Shown here: positions 1-6,109 of the stretch, piece by piece
How positions within the stretch are numbered: position 1 is the first letter of the stretch
How the letters are laid out: each line of letters starts with the position of its first letter
From: Acidobacteriaceae bacterium
Lineage (GTDB): Bacteria > Acidobacteriota > Terriglobia > Terriglobales > Acidobacteriaceae
Reading direction: 5' to 3'
Length of the DNA: 6,411 nt
Assembly (NCBI GenBank): GCA_030039895.1
Contig: JASHUR010000027.1
Location: 1 to 6,411, forward strand
Program-made: the position numbers and the translations under genes
The notes under the pieces: generated by a model
What the model was told of the DNA's origin: nothing
Seen by the model: only the letters and a program-made list of their open reading frames with translations
Database searches by the model: none

Positions 1-612
1 GTATACGCTTCCCGTCAGGTCACCAAACGCATGCGCCAGCTTGGGTGCAGTGAAAGTCACCACCGCATCGGCGCGATACGCGCCCTCCACCTTACCCACC
101 CGAGAATCCGCATCCCAGCCCGATGGCAGATCGACGGCTACCACGGGCATCGTGAGCGCATTCACACGGTCGCGCAGCACTGCCGCAATTCCCCGCAACG
201 GAGGCAGGAAGCCCGTTCCCACCACCGCATCCAACAGCAGTTCCGCGTCTTCAAGCAACGCCTTTGCCTCAGGCGCTGCCAGCTCCACCTCATCTCTGGA
301 GACCACCGGAGCAATCCGCATCTCTTCAAACGCAATCTTCGCATCGCCTTTCAAATCACGGGAATTACCCAGCAAGAGCACGCCGACTTCCCTGCCTGCT
401 TTGGCCAGCGCACGCGCTGCCACAAATCCGTCACCACCGTTATTGCCTTTGCCGCAAAGCACCGTGATTCTCCGTACGCCCGGAAACTCACGCTCTACAA
501 ACCGCGCGACTGCCTCGCCCGCATGGTGCATCAGTTCGATGGAAGGCACTCCGAAGCGCTCCGTCGTCGCCCGATCAGCCGCACGCATCTCCTCTGCCGT
601 CAAAATCAGCAT
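1..612 (-). CDS. nnr: NAD(P)H-hydrate epimerase domain of Nnr (YjeF N-terminal family), 3' end outside window
   Basis: The family repairs damaged NAD(P)H: the YjeF N-terminal domain epimerises R-NAD(P)HX to the S form, and in many bacteria a fused C-terminal kinase-like domain dehydrates it back to NAD(P)H in the cytoplasm. The first 204 residues are visible. They show the Rossmann-like glycine signature GKGNNGGDGF (54-63), DAVVGTG (128-134), the catalytic-region motif VDLPSGWDAD (160-169) and VTFTAPK (185-191). The start is ATG at 612-610, preceded by AGGTGA about seven bases upstream; an ATG and a GTG further upstream are out of frame. The frame is still open at base 1, so whether the dehydratase domain is fused cannot be seen. 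The gene follows a strong terminator and is probably its own transcription unit. Identification of the epimerase domain is secure; the bifunctional name is inferred from family habit. Confidence 0.93.
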   Translation of the reverse strand, partial: MLILTAEEMRAADRATTERFGVPSIELMHHAGEAVARFVEREFPGVRRITVLCGKGNNGGDGFVAARALAKAGREVGVLLLGNSRDLKGDAKIAFEEMRIAPVVSRDEVELAAPEAKALLEDAELLLDAVVGTGFLPPLRGIAAVLRDRVNALTMPVVAVDLPSGWDADSRVGKVEGAYRADAVVTFTAPKLAHAFGDLTGSVY

Positions 613-717
613 CGAGTCTTCACCTGTGAGTGTTGTATCACCATCTCGATTTAGGATGAACCATCTGCCGATCTCGCTGGCGTGCACCTGAGTTTTAGTC
701 TTCAGCACCTTCGCTCC
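613..717 (-). other. Leader region of nnr
   Basis: This non-coding stretch lies between the terminator of the transpeptidase gene and the nnr start. Because the terminator should isolate nnr, a promoter for nnr is expected here. I cannot point to a convincing -35/-10 pair. The only clear signal is the AGGTGA ribosome-binding site at its left end. The octamer TGAAGACT occurs twice on the coding strand (622-615 and 704-697), probably by chance. Confidence 0.4.
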
Positions 718-750
718 AAAAGCAAAAGCCCGGAGGATTCACCCCCGGGC
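718..750 (-). terminator. Rho-independent terminator after the transpeptidase gene
   Basis: In the transcript sense, arm GCCCGGGGG (750-742), loop TGAAT (741-737) and arm CCTCCGGGC (736-728) form a nine-pair stem with a single G-T wobble. It is followed directly by TTTTGCTTTT (727-718). It begins 24 bases after the TAA of the transpeptidase gene. The GC-rich stem, short loop and immediate T-tract make this a textbook intrinsic terminator. It marks the end of the division-gene side of the window and separates nnr from it. Confidence 0.9.
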
Positions 751-774
751 CCCGGCTCAACATACTCTGCGTCT

Positions 775-2043
775 TTACTGGCTCGCGCCCACCGCCGTCG
801 TTGTCGCTCCCAGCTCAGTCGGCTGCTTCGCTGCAAAGTACTGGTCGTCCCATAAATCGCGATAAAAATGGCCTGCGAGGTCCGCGGCCTTCGGGCCATA
901 GGTTTCCGCGCCGCCTTCGAGGAAAAACACCACTACGATCTTTCCGTACTGCGTGTCCGCAAAGGAGGCGAACCACCCGAAGCGCGTTCCGTCATCTGAA
1001 CACGTCCCTGTCTTGCCCAGCACCGGGATCTGACGAAAACTCGTACGCAGAGATCGTGCCGTGCCGTAATCAACAGCGCCCAGCATCCCCGCCTCAACCT
1101 CAGGCAGAATCGGCTTGATATTCAACAGTCGCTTGATGCGCGGCTTGAAATCCAGCACCTGCTCCGGGGTCGTTGGATGCTGCAGGTAGTAGAGCGTTCC
1201 TCCGTTGGCGACAGCGGACACCAGCGCGCCCAGCTGCAGCGGCGTCATGGAAACGCTCTCGCCAAACGAGCACATCCGGCCCACGCCGCCACGGTCCGCC
1301 GGCAGAGGCTCATCCGGATACACACCCAGATGCTCGCCCGGTATGTCGTATCCCGCCAGTTCTCCCAGCCCGAACTCATTCGCGTAATGCTTCACCCGCT
1401 CAAATCCAAGCTCGCGGCCCAGAACCTCAAAGTACGCATTCACTGAGTGCGCCAGCGCCGTGGTCATATTGATGCGGTAGCTGCCGCCCAGATCAACCAG
1501 GGTGTCCTTGGTGACGATGCCCTCTTCGAGCGCAGCCAGCGCTACAGAAATCTTGATGGTGGAACACGGCTCCGCGCCGCTTGAAAGTGCCAACTTCTGG
1601 TTCACCATTGCCAGAATCCGCCCGTTGTTCGGATCAATGGCGACCACCGTTCCGTTCATATTGCCCAGCGCGTCAATCGCCGCCTGCCGCACAATCGGGT
1701 CCTCGCCGCCTGTCACATCCCCCTGGGTCAGTACGCTCGGATCACTCACAAACGAGCTTGCATCCCAGTGCTGGTAGTACCTGCGCCGGCGAATACGATA
1801 CCTGACTCGTCTTACGTGCGCCGTGCCAGTATGGCTGACATGGCGCCTGTAGACCACGCGACGGGTGTGCTGTAAATGGTGGATCCTTCTGCGGGTCGCC
1901 GCTGTCTCGCGCACGTGAGCACGGCGATGAACCCGGTGATGAGTCGTCGTCGTAGTCGTCGCCTTGGATGCGGTATCAGTGGCAAAAAGAGACGCTGGCA
2001 GCACCAGTAGCCCCAACAGCACGAAATAGAGAATCCGTCTCAT
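775..2043 (-). CDS. Compact penicillin-binding transpeptidase with signal peptide and Arg/His-rich linker
   Basis: This is a serine DD-transpeptidase-type protein of 422 residues, expected to cross-link or trim peptidoglycan in the periplasm. Residues 1-21 look like a signal peptide or membrane anchor (MRR, then a hydrophobic core ending near LFA). Residues 35-92 form a very basic linker with 19 Arg, 11 His and one acidic residue. The catalytic domain runs from about 115 to 400 and has all three active-site motifs: S161-T-I-K164, S200-V-N202 and K344-T-G-T347. Unlike FtsI or PBP2, no dimerisation (pedestal) domain fits between anchor and catalytic domain, so it is much shorter than class B PBPs (roughly 570-630 residues). 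The residue before the nucleophile is Cys160 where PBPs usually have Gly. The chosen ATG has only a weak, close GAAGGG upstream. It stands 301 bases behind ftsZ and ends at the terminator. A class D-like beta-lactamase or a BlaR-type sensor domain are alternatives; the TP fold itself is secure, the substrate is not. Confidence 0.88.
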   Translation of the reverse strand: MRRILYFVLLGLLVLPASLFATDTASKATTTTTTHHRVHRRAHVRETAATRRRIHHLQHTRRVVYRRHVSHTGTAHVRRVRYRIRRRRYYQHWDASSFVSDPSVLTQGDVTGGEDPIVRQAAIDALGNMNGTVVAIDPNNGRILAMVNQKLALSSGAEPCSTIKISVALAALEEGIVTKDTLVDLGGSYRINMTTALAHSVNAYFEVLGRELGFERVKHYANEFGLGELAGYDIPGEHLGVYPDEPLPADRGGVGRMCSFGESVSMTPLQLGALVSAVANGGTLYYLQHPTTPEQVLDFKPRIKRLLNIKPILPEVEAGMLGAVDYGTARSLRTSFRQIPVLGKTGTCSDDGTRFGWFASFADTQYGKIVVVFFLEGGAETYGPKAADLAGHFYRDLWDDQYFAAKQPTELGATTTAVGASQ

Positions 2044-2344
2044 CAGCCCTTCAACCCCGCGGCCAGGCCCTCTGTACTACCCTAACGACAGAAACGACCG
2101 GGACCTCCGCTCGTCCCTACTGCTAAAGCTTTTGATTTCCAGTTTTGAGAACCACCGACCAAAAATGGAAACCGCCTTCAAAGCCTGCTCTTGCCAACAC
2201 CAGTTCCCAGGTTAAGTTCTTGCACAGTAATACCAAAGGCGATTTCCGCTTACGCCCGCGATACGTCATCCGCTCGCCTTGATTGCTGAATCCTATATTA
2301 ACCCTTAGGTAACGCTTCGCAGAACAACAAAATTTCAGTTTTTT
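2044..2344 (-). other. Intergenic region between ftsZ and the transpeptidase gene
   Basis: This is 301 bases without a supportable gene. It is more AT-rich than its flanks, especially near 2285-2346, where the ftsZ stop codon is part of an A-run on the coding strand. It contains the inverted repeat described separately. A TAATAT hexamer (coding strand, about 2300-2295) could be a -10 element, but no matching -35 sits at the right distance, so I do not call a promoter. The region is the likely place for ftsZ 3' processing or termination and for separate expression of the transpeptidase gene. Confidence 0.5.
2161..2247 (-). repeat. Inverted repeat followed by T5: candidate ftsZ terminator or leader attenuator
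   Basis: In the transcript sense, GGAAATCGCCTT (2247-2236) and AAGGCGGTTTCC (2178-2167) can form twelve consecutive pairs, eleven Watson-Crick and one G-U, around a 57-base loop. One base after the second arm comes TTTTT (2165-2161). Placed 98 bases after the ftsZ stop and 118 bases before the next start, this could end ftsZ transcription or act in the leader of the transpeptidase gene. The loop is far larger than in normal intrinsic terminators, so function is uncertain; the complementarity itself is seen directly. Confidence 0.45.
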
Positions 2345-3685
2345 TTACAGCCCGCCCCTGCGCATAAACGCCGGAATATCCAGATCTTCCCCGTTTTCAT
2401 CCTTATGAGGAGAGCTCAGGATTGTCGGCGGCGGGACCGCATCGGCCACGGCCACGGCAACAGGCTCTGCGGGAACCGCAGCCTTTGCATAGCTCTCCGC
2501 GGTTGCGCTCGCCGCTGGCCCCGGTGAAGCCTCAAAGATCGGCATATACTCCGGCTTCTCAATCACAGGCTCACTTCGCACAGCCACAACCACCTCATCT
2601 TCCTCTTCACTGGCGAACTTGGGCGGGGCCGGTCGCGAATTCATCTCTACATGCGGCATCACCGGCTCGCGCAGCGCAGCGTTCAACATGCGCTCCCGGC
2701 GCTCCGGCATCTCCTGCTTAAAGCCCGTGGCAATCACCGTAATCTTGACCTCGTCGCCCATTGACTCATCCAGCACCGCGCCGAAGATGATGTTCGCCTC
2801 CTCATGCGCCGAGTTCTGGATCAGCGTCGATGCCTCGTTCACCTCGTTCAGCTTCAGCGAGCTCGACCCGCTGATGTTGATCAGGATGCCGCGGGCGCCG
2901 TCAATGGCGCCGGCCTCAAGCAGCGGAGAAGCCATCGCCGCCTGCGCCGCTTCCACAGCACGGTTCTGTCCGCTGCGGGCCGCCGTGCCCATCACGGCAT
3001 ATCCCATCCCGGCCATCGTCGTTTTCACATCGGCATAGTCCCGGTTAATGATTCCCGGAATCGTGATGATGTCCGAGATCCCCTGCACGCCCTGCCGCAA
3101 TACATCATCCGCAATGCGGAAGGACTCAAAGAATCCCGCGTCCTTCGCCACCGCCAGCAGCTTTTCGTTCGGAATCACGATCATCGTATCCACGCTCTCG
3201 ATCAGCTCCTGCATGCCGCGCTCGGCCTGCGCCATGCGCCGTTTGCCTTCAAAGCTGAAGGGCCGTGTGACCACCGCCACGGTAAGTGCGCCCATCTCGC
3301 TCGCCAGTGATGCAATCACCGGGGCCGCGCCTGTGCCCGTCCCGCCGCCCAGTCCCGCCGTCACAAAAACCATGTCCGCGCCTTCCAGCGCTTCAATGAT
3401 CTTCTCCGAGTCCTCCAGCGCCGCCTTCCGGCCAATATCGGGATTCGCGCCAGCACCCAGCCCGCTCGTCAGCCGCGTCCCCAGTTGCAGCTTCACCGGG
3501 GCCTGCGATAACTGCAGGGCCTGCCTGTCCGTGTTGGCCGCAATAAACTCGACGCCCTCCACGTGCGCCGCAATCATGCGGTTCACGGCGTTTCCGCCGC
3601 CGCCGCCTACGCCGATCACCTTGATCTTGGCTCCGCGAGGGACTTCGTCCTGGTATTGAATGCGAATTTCATCTGTCTGATGCAT
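2345..3685 (-). CDS. ftsZ: Cell division GTPase FtsZ
   Basis: FtsZ is the tubulin-like GTPase that polymerises into the mid-cell Z-ring and recruits the divisome. The 446-residue product has the N-terminal glycine-rich GTP-binding loop (GVGGGGGNAVNRM, 25-37), the tubulin signature GLGGGTGTGAAP (111-122), the segment PFSFEGKRR (142-150) and the T7 loop N214-R-D216-Y-A-D219, which supplies the catalytic acidic residues to the next subunit. The globular part ends near 330. An Ala/Pro/Glu-rich linker of about 90 residues leads to the conserved C-terminal peptide DLDIPAFMRRGGL (434-446), the docking site for FtsA. It is longer than the E. coli protein (383 residues), mostly through this linker. 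The ATG is preceded by AGGAG at nine bases. The gene starts 12 bases after ftsA, so co-transcription and translational coupling are likely. Confidence 0.99.
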   Translation of the reverse strand: MHQTDEIRIQYQDEVPRGAKIKVIGVGGGGGNAVNRMIAAHVEGVEFIAANTDRQALQLSQAPVKLQLGTRLTSGLGAGANPDIGRKAALEDSEKIIEALEGADMVFVTAGLGGGTGTGAAPVIASLASEMGALTVAVVTRPFSFEGKRRMAQAERGMQELIESVDTMIVIPNEKLLAVAKDAGFFESFRIADDVLRQGVQGISDIITIPGIINRDYADVKTTMAGMGYAVMGTAARSGQNRAVEAAQAAMASPLLEAGAIDGARGILINISGSSSLKLNEVNEASTLIQNSAHEEANIIFGAVLDESMGDEVKITVIATGFKQEMPERRERMLNAALREPVMPHVEMNSRPAPPKFASEEEDEVVVAVRSEPVIEKPEYMPIFEASPGPAASATAESYAKAAVPAEPVAVAVADAVPPPTILSSPHKDENGEDLDIPAFMRRGGL

Positions 3686-3694
3686 TGGCTTCTG

Positions 3695-3699
3695 CTCCT
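3695..3699 (-). promoter_or_regulatory. Ribosome-binding site of ftsZ overlapping the ftsA stop codon
   Basis: AGGAG on the coding strand (3699-3695) shares two bases with the TAG stop of ftsA (3700-3698) and lies nine bases before the ftsZ ATG. A ribosome terminating on ftsA would therefore sit on the ftsZ initiation site, a layout that supports coupled translation. It also fixes the ftsZ start. Confidence 0.85.
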
Positions 3700-4915
3700 A
3701 TAAGCTCCCGGCGAAAATGGCGCGCAGTTTGGCGCGCAGGCTGTGGTCTTCCGCCGCGCGAATCACGCTCGTGCGGTGGCTGTAAAGCAAGGTCCCGATT
3801 AACGCTGCGCACTCCGGCTGTTGCAGCTCCTCCGGCATCCGCGAAAGCGGTACCGGCGACCCGATCCGAGCCGGCACGCGCAGCAGGCTCTCCGCCACGT
3901 CCAGCAATCCCGGCAGCCTTGCTCCGCCGCCGGTCATCACGCAGCCTGCGCCCAGCGCCTCCAGCACGCCGCCCTGACGCAGATTGTCGCGCAGCATGTG
4001 AAACAACTCCCGCGCCCGCGGCTCCAGAATTTCGCCCACCAGCCGCTGCCGCACCATACGCGGCTCAAACCCCGGCATTCCGCGCAGCTCAATCTCGCTT
4101 ACCTGCGGAACCGCCGTCACCACCGCGTTCCCGTATTCGCACTTCACCCATTCCGCTTCGGGCGGCGTCACATGCAGCCCTACGGCAAGATCATTCGTAA
4201 AGTGGTCTCCGCCAATCGGAATCACCGATGTGTGCGCCACCGAGCCCTCAAAGAACACAATCAGCTCCGTAGAGCTTGCTCCAATATCAATCAGGCACAC
4301 GCCCAGCTCGCGCTCATCGGCCGAGATCGTCGCCTCCGCCGCGGCAATCCCTTCAAACACTGATTCCGTGACCTCCAGCCCGGCCTTGTTCGCACACGTC
4401 ACAATGCTCTGGATCGCGCTCCCCGAACAGGTTGAAATATGCAGGTTCACCTCCAGCCGGCTGCCAACCATCCCTACCGGATCGTGAATCCCCGCCTGGT
4501 CATCGAGAACGAACTGCTGCGGCAGCAGATGCATCACCTCGCGGTCGTTCGGCAGCGACACCGATCTCGCCCGGTCCACCGCGGCCTTCACGTCTTCCCG
4601 CGTAATCTCCCGCATCCGCGCTCCCAGGCTGATGCCGCCCCGGCTGTTCACGCCGCGCACATGCGGTCCGCCCACGGCAATCACGCAGCGCTCGATCACT
4701 GCTTCGGCGCGCTGCTCTGCAAGGGTTGCCGCGCGGTCAATCGCTTCCACTGCTGGCAGCAGCTCCGCAACCATTCCCTTCCGCATGCCCGCGGCATCCA
4801 CAATTCCGTGGCCTCGATAACGCAGCGCGCCCTCATTCAGCTCCGCCACCAGCACGCGCGTCTTTGAGCTGCCCGCATCGAGCACCGCAATCAGGTTCTC
4901 CGCCTGCTGGCTCAT
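3698..4915 (-). CDS. ftsA: Cell division protein FtsA (actin-like Z-ring membrane anchor)
   Basis: FtsA is an actin-family ATPase that binds the FtsZ C-terminal peptide, ties the Z-ring to the inner membrane and signals to later divisome proteins. The 405-residue product has the phosphate-1 motif D13-AGSSK18, the phosphate-2 motif D210-IGASST216 and the adenosine motif TGGGARLPG (328-336). The FtsA-specific 1C region lies between the first two, about 83-165. The last residues, SLRAKLRAIFAGSL (392-405), can form an amphipathic helix with Leu/Ile/Phe on one face and Arg/Lys on the other, as expected for the membrane-targeting sequence. Length is close to the E. coli protein (420). The ATG overlaps the ftsQ TGA by four bases (ATGA) and has AAGGA seven bases upstream inside ftsQ. 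Nothing looks degraded. Confidence 0.98.
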   Translation of the reverse strand: MSQQAENLIAVLDAGSSKTRVLVAELNEGALRYRGHGIVDAAGMRKGMVAELLPAVEAIDRAATLAEQRAEAVIERCVIAVGGPHVRGVNSRGGISLGARMREITREDVKAAVDRARSVSLPNDREVMHLLPQQFVLDDQAGIHDPVGMVGSRLEVNLHISTCSGSAIQSIVTCANKAGLEVTESVFEGIAAAEATISADERELGVCLIDIGASSTELIVFFEGSVAHTSVIPIGGDHFTNDLAVGLHVTPPEAEWVKCEYGNAVVTAVPQVSEIELRGMPGFEPRMVRQRLVGEILEPRARELFHMLRDNLRQGGVLEALGAGCVMTGGGARLPGLLDVAESLLRVPARIGSPVPLSRMPEELQQPECAALIGTLLYSHRTSVIRAAEDHSLRAKLRAIFAGSL

Positions 4916-5967
4916 CGTCTCGTCCTTCTCTCGCGCCGTGTGTCGGCCTGCTTGTGCTGCTTGGCTGTTGCCTTGTGGGCCGGTTTTGCTGTCGGCTTCG
5001 CCTTGGCGTTCTGCGCCGGCGGAGCGTTCGCCATCTTTAGAACCACCTCGCCGTTGTATCGCAGGTCAACCGCCGCCAGTTGCGGATACTGCTGCTCCCA
5101 CTCGCTCAGGTGCGACTCAAACACGCGATAGCGCGCCAGAAAATCCGTGTCGCCGAAGTGCAGCAGCAGATCGGTCGACTTCACCGGAATCGTCACGCGC
5201 ACATCTTCCGGATCAGACAGATTCACCTCGCTCACATTGGAGGAAAGATGTTGCCCATCCGAATTCAGCGCTTTGATGAAGTTCACGTACAGCCCCATCC
5301 GCGCCGCCCGCATTGAAAGCGGATCGCCCGGACTGATCCCCGTCACTACCGGAAACGAAAAATGCCGTGCCGCCATCATCGCCGGAGACATGTCCAGAAG
5401 CACGCCCTCCGCGTCCACCAGCTTGATCTGGTCTCCGATGCGCGCAAAGGCCACCGGGGTGCGCTCACGCACCGCCACGCGCAGCTGATTCGGCAGAATC
5501 CGCATCACCGTCGCATGCTCTACCCACGGAATCTGCTCCAGTTCCGCTCGGCGCTGCGCCAGCGGGACATAAAAGATATTGCGCCCGATGTCCGACCCGA
5601 AAACCGACAGGAGTTCATCCCGCGCCAACTGGCTGTTGCCCATCGTCTGGATGGAATCAGAAGAATTGATCCGGAAGCGCGGGTCATGCAGCAGAAAGTT
5701 TCTCGTCGCCAGTACTGTCGCTATAACAGCAGTCAGCGCGGTCAGCACAATGACAATTGCCGCAATCCTGCCCCATCGGGTTTTGATCCACTCCGGGAGA
5801 ATTCCCTTGCGGACCGGAACACGGCGCCTGATTCGCGCATCATTCCCGACCTCGCTCGATCGTTTTGAGGGGAAGCGCTCGAATCCATCGGGAAGGAATT
5901 CCTTCTCAACCCGCGAGCGTGCGGAGGCAGCTGGGCGCAGCAACTCCTGCTCGTCTTCGACGAGCAT
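4912..5967 (-). CDS. ftsQ: Cell division protein FtsQ
   Basis: FtsQ is a bitopic inner-membrane protein that links the cytoplasmic ring to FtsB/FtsL and the septal synthase. With the ATG at 5967 it has 351 residues, against 276 in E. coli. A basic, cytoplasmic N-terminus (1-65) leads to one membrane helix (about 66-88). The POTRA domain follows (about 96-170: DPRFRI, the IPWVEHATV segment, then LPNQLRVAVRERTPVAF), then the FtsQ beta domain ending near AAVDLRYNGEVVLKM (298-312). The last 35 residues form a Lys/Ala/Arg-rich tail ending RRERRTRR. A TTG at 6078 keeps the frame open and would give 388 residues, but it lacks a ribosome-binding site and adds low-complexity sequence; the ATG has a modest GGTGG four bases upstream. 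The gene overlaps ftsA by four bases. Identity is secure; the exact start is less so. Confidence 0.95.
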   Translation of the reverse strand: MLVEDEQELLRPAASARSRVEKEFLPDGFERFPSKRSSEVGNDARIRRRVPVRKGILPEWIKTRWGRIAAIVIVLTALTAVIATVLATRNFLLHDPRFRINSSDSIQTMGNSQLARDELLSVFGSDIGRNIFYVPLAQRRAELEQIPWVEHATVMRILPNQLRVAVRERTPVAFARIGDQIKLVDAEGVLLDMSPAMMAARHFSFPVVTGISPGDPLSMRAARMGLYVNFIKALNSDGQHLSSNVSEVNLSDPEDVRVTIPVKSTDLLLHFGDTDFLARYRVFESHLSEWEQQYPQLAAVDLRYNGEVVLKMANAPPAQNAKAKPTAKPAHKATAKQHKQADTRRERRTRR

Positions 5968-6109
5968 TCCGCCACCGTTTTTGTAACGGTCAGTCTTCGC
6001 CACGGCCGAGCCAGGTCGTGAGAATCGCCATCCCTGACTATACCGTGCGGTTGCTTGTGAATCGCAGCGTGAAATCAAGGGGGAATCAAAGGAAGCTACA
6101 GTGGTGCTC
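5968..6109 (-). other. Spacer upstream of ftsQ
   Basis: These 142 bases lie between the stop of the small membrane protein gene and the chosen ftsQ ATG. Most of the stretch is open in the ftsQ frame (back to the TTG at 6078). I see no terminator for the upstream gene. A TATAGT hexamer (6042-6037, coding strand) resembles a -10 element but has no partner at the usual spacing. Confidence 0.4.

Noticed and set aside
31..691. Two overlapping plus-strand open frames across the nnr region
   Set aside because: The minus strand here encodes an unmistakable YjeF N-terminal domain; the plus-strand products resemble no family and are typical GC-rich shadows.
615..704. Repeated TGAAGACT and CAGGTG-like words upstream of nnr as an operator
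   Set aside because: The copies differ in order and spacing and have no dyad symmetry, so chance is the simpler explanation.
2295..2300. TAATAT on the minus strand as a promoter for the transpeptidase gene
   Set aside because: No TTGACA-like sequence sits at 16-18 bases; TTGTTC occurs at about 21 bases, and the site is about 250 bases from the start codon.
2804..3659. Long plus-strand open frames opposite ftsZ (and similar ones opposite ftsA, ftsQ and the transpeptidase)
   Set aside because: They are antisense to genes with clear family motifs, have low-complexity Arg/Pro/Ser/His-rich products, and show no ribosome-binding sites or recognisable domains.
5990..6031. A 13-codon frame (minus strand, ATG at 6031, TGA at 5992-5990) as a leader peptide for ftsQ
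   Set aside because: Its only SD-like bases abut the ATG with no spacing, and it has no run of regulatory codons or attenuator structure behind it.
6037..6042. TATAGT on the minus strand as a -10 element for ftsQ
   Set aside because: The bases 16-18 positions upstream (around GCGATT) do not resemble a -35 box, so a promoter call would rest on one hexamer.
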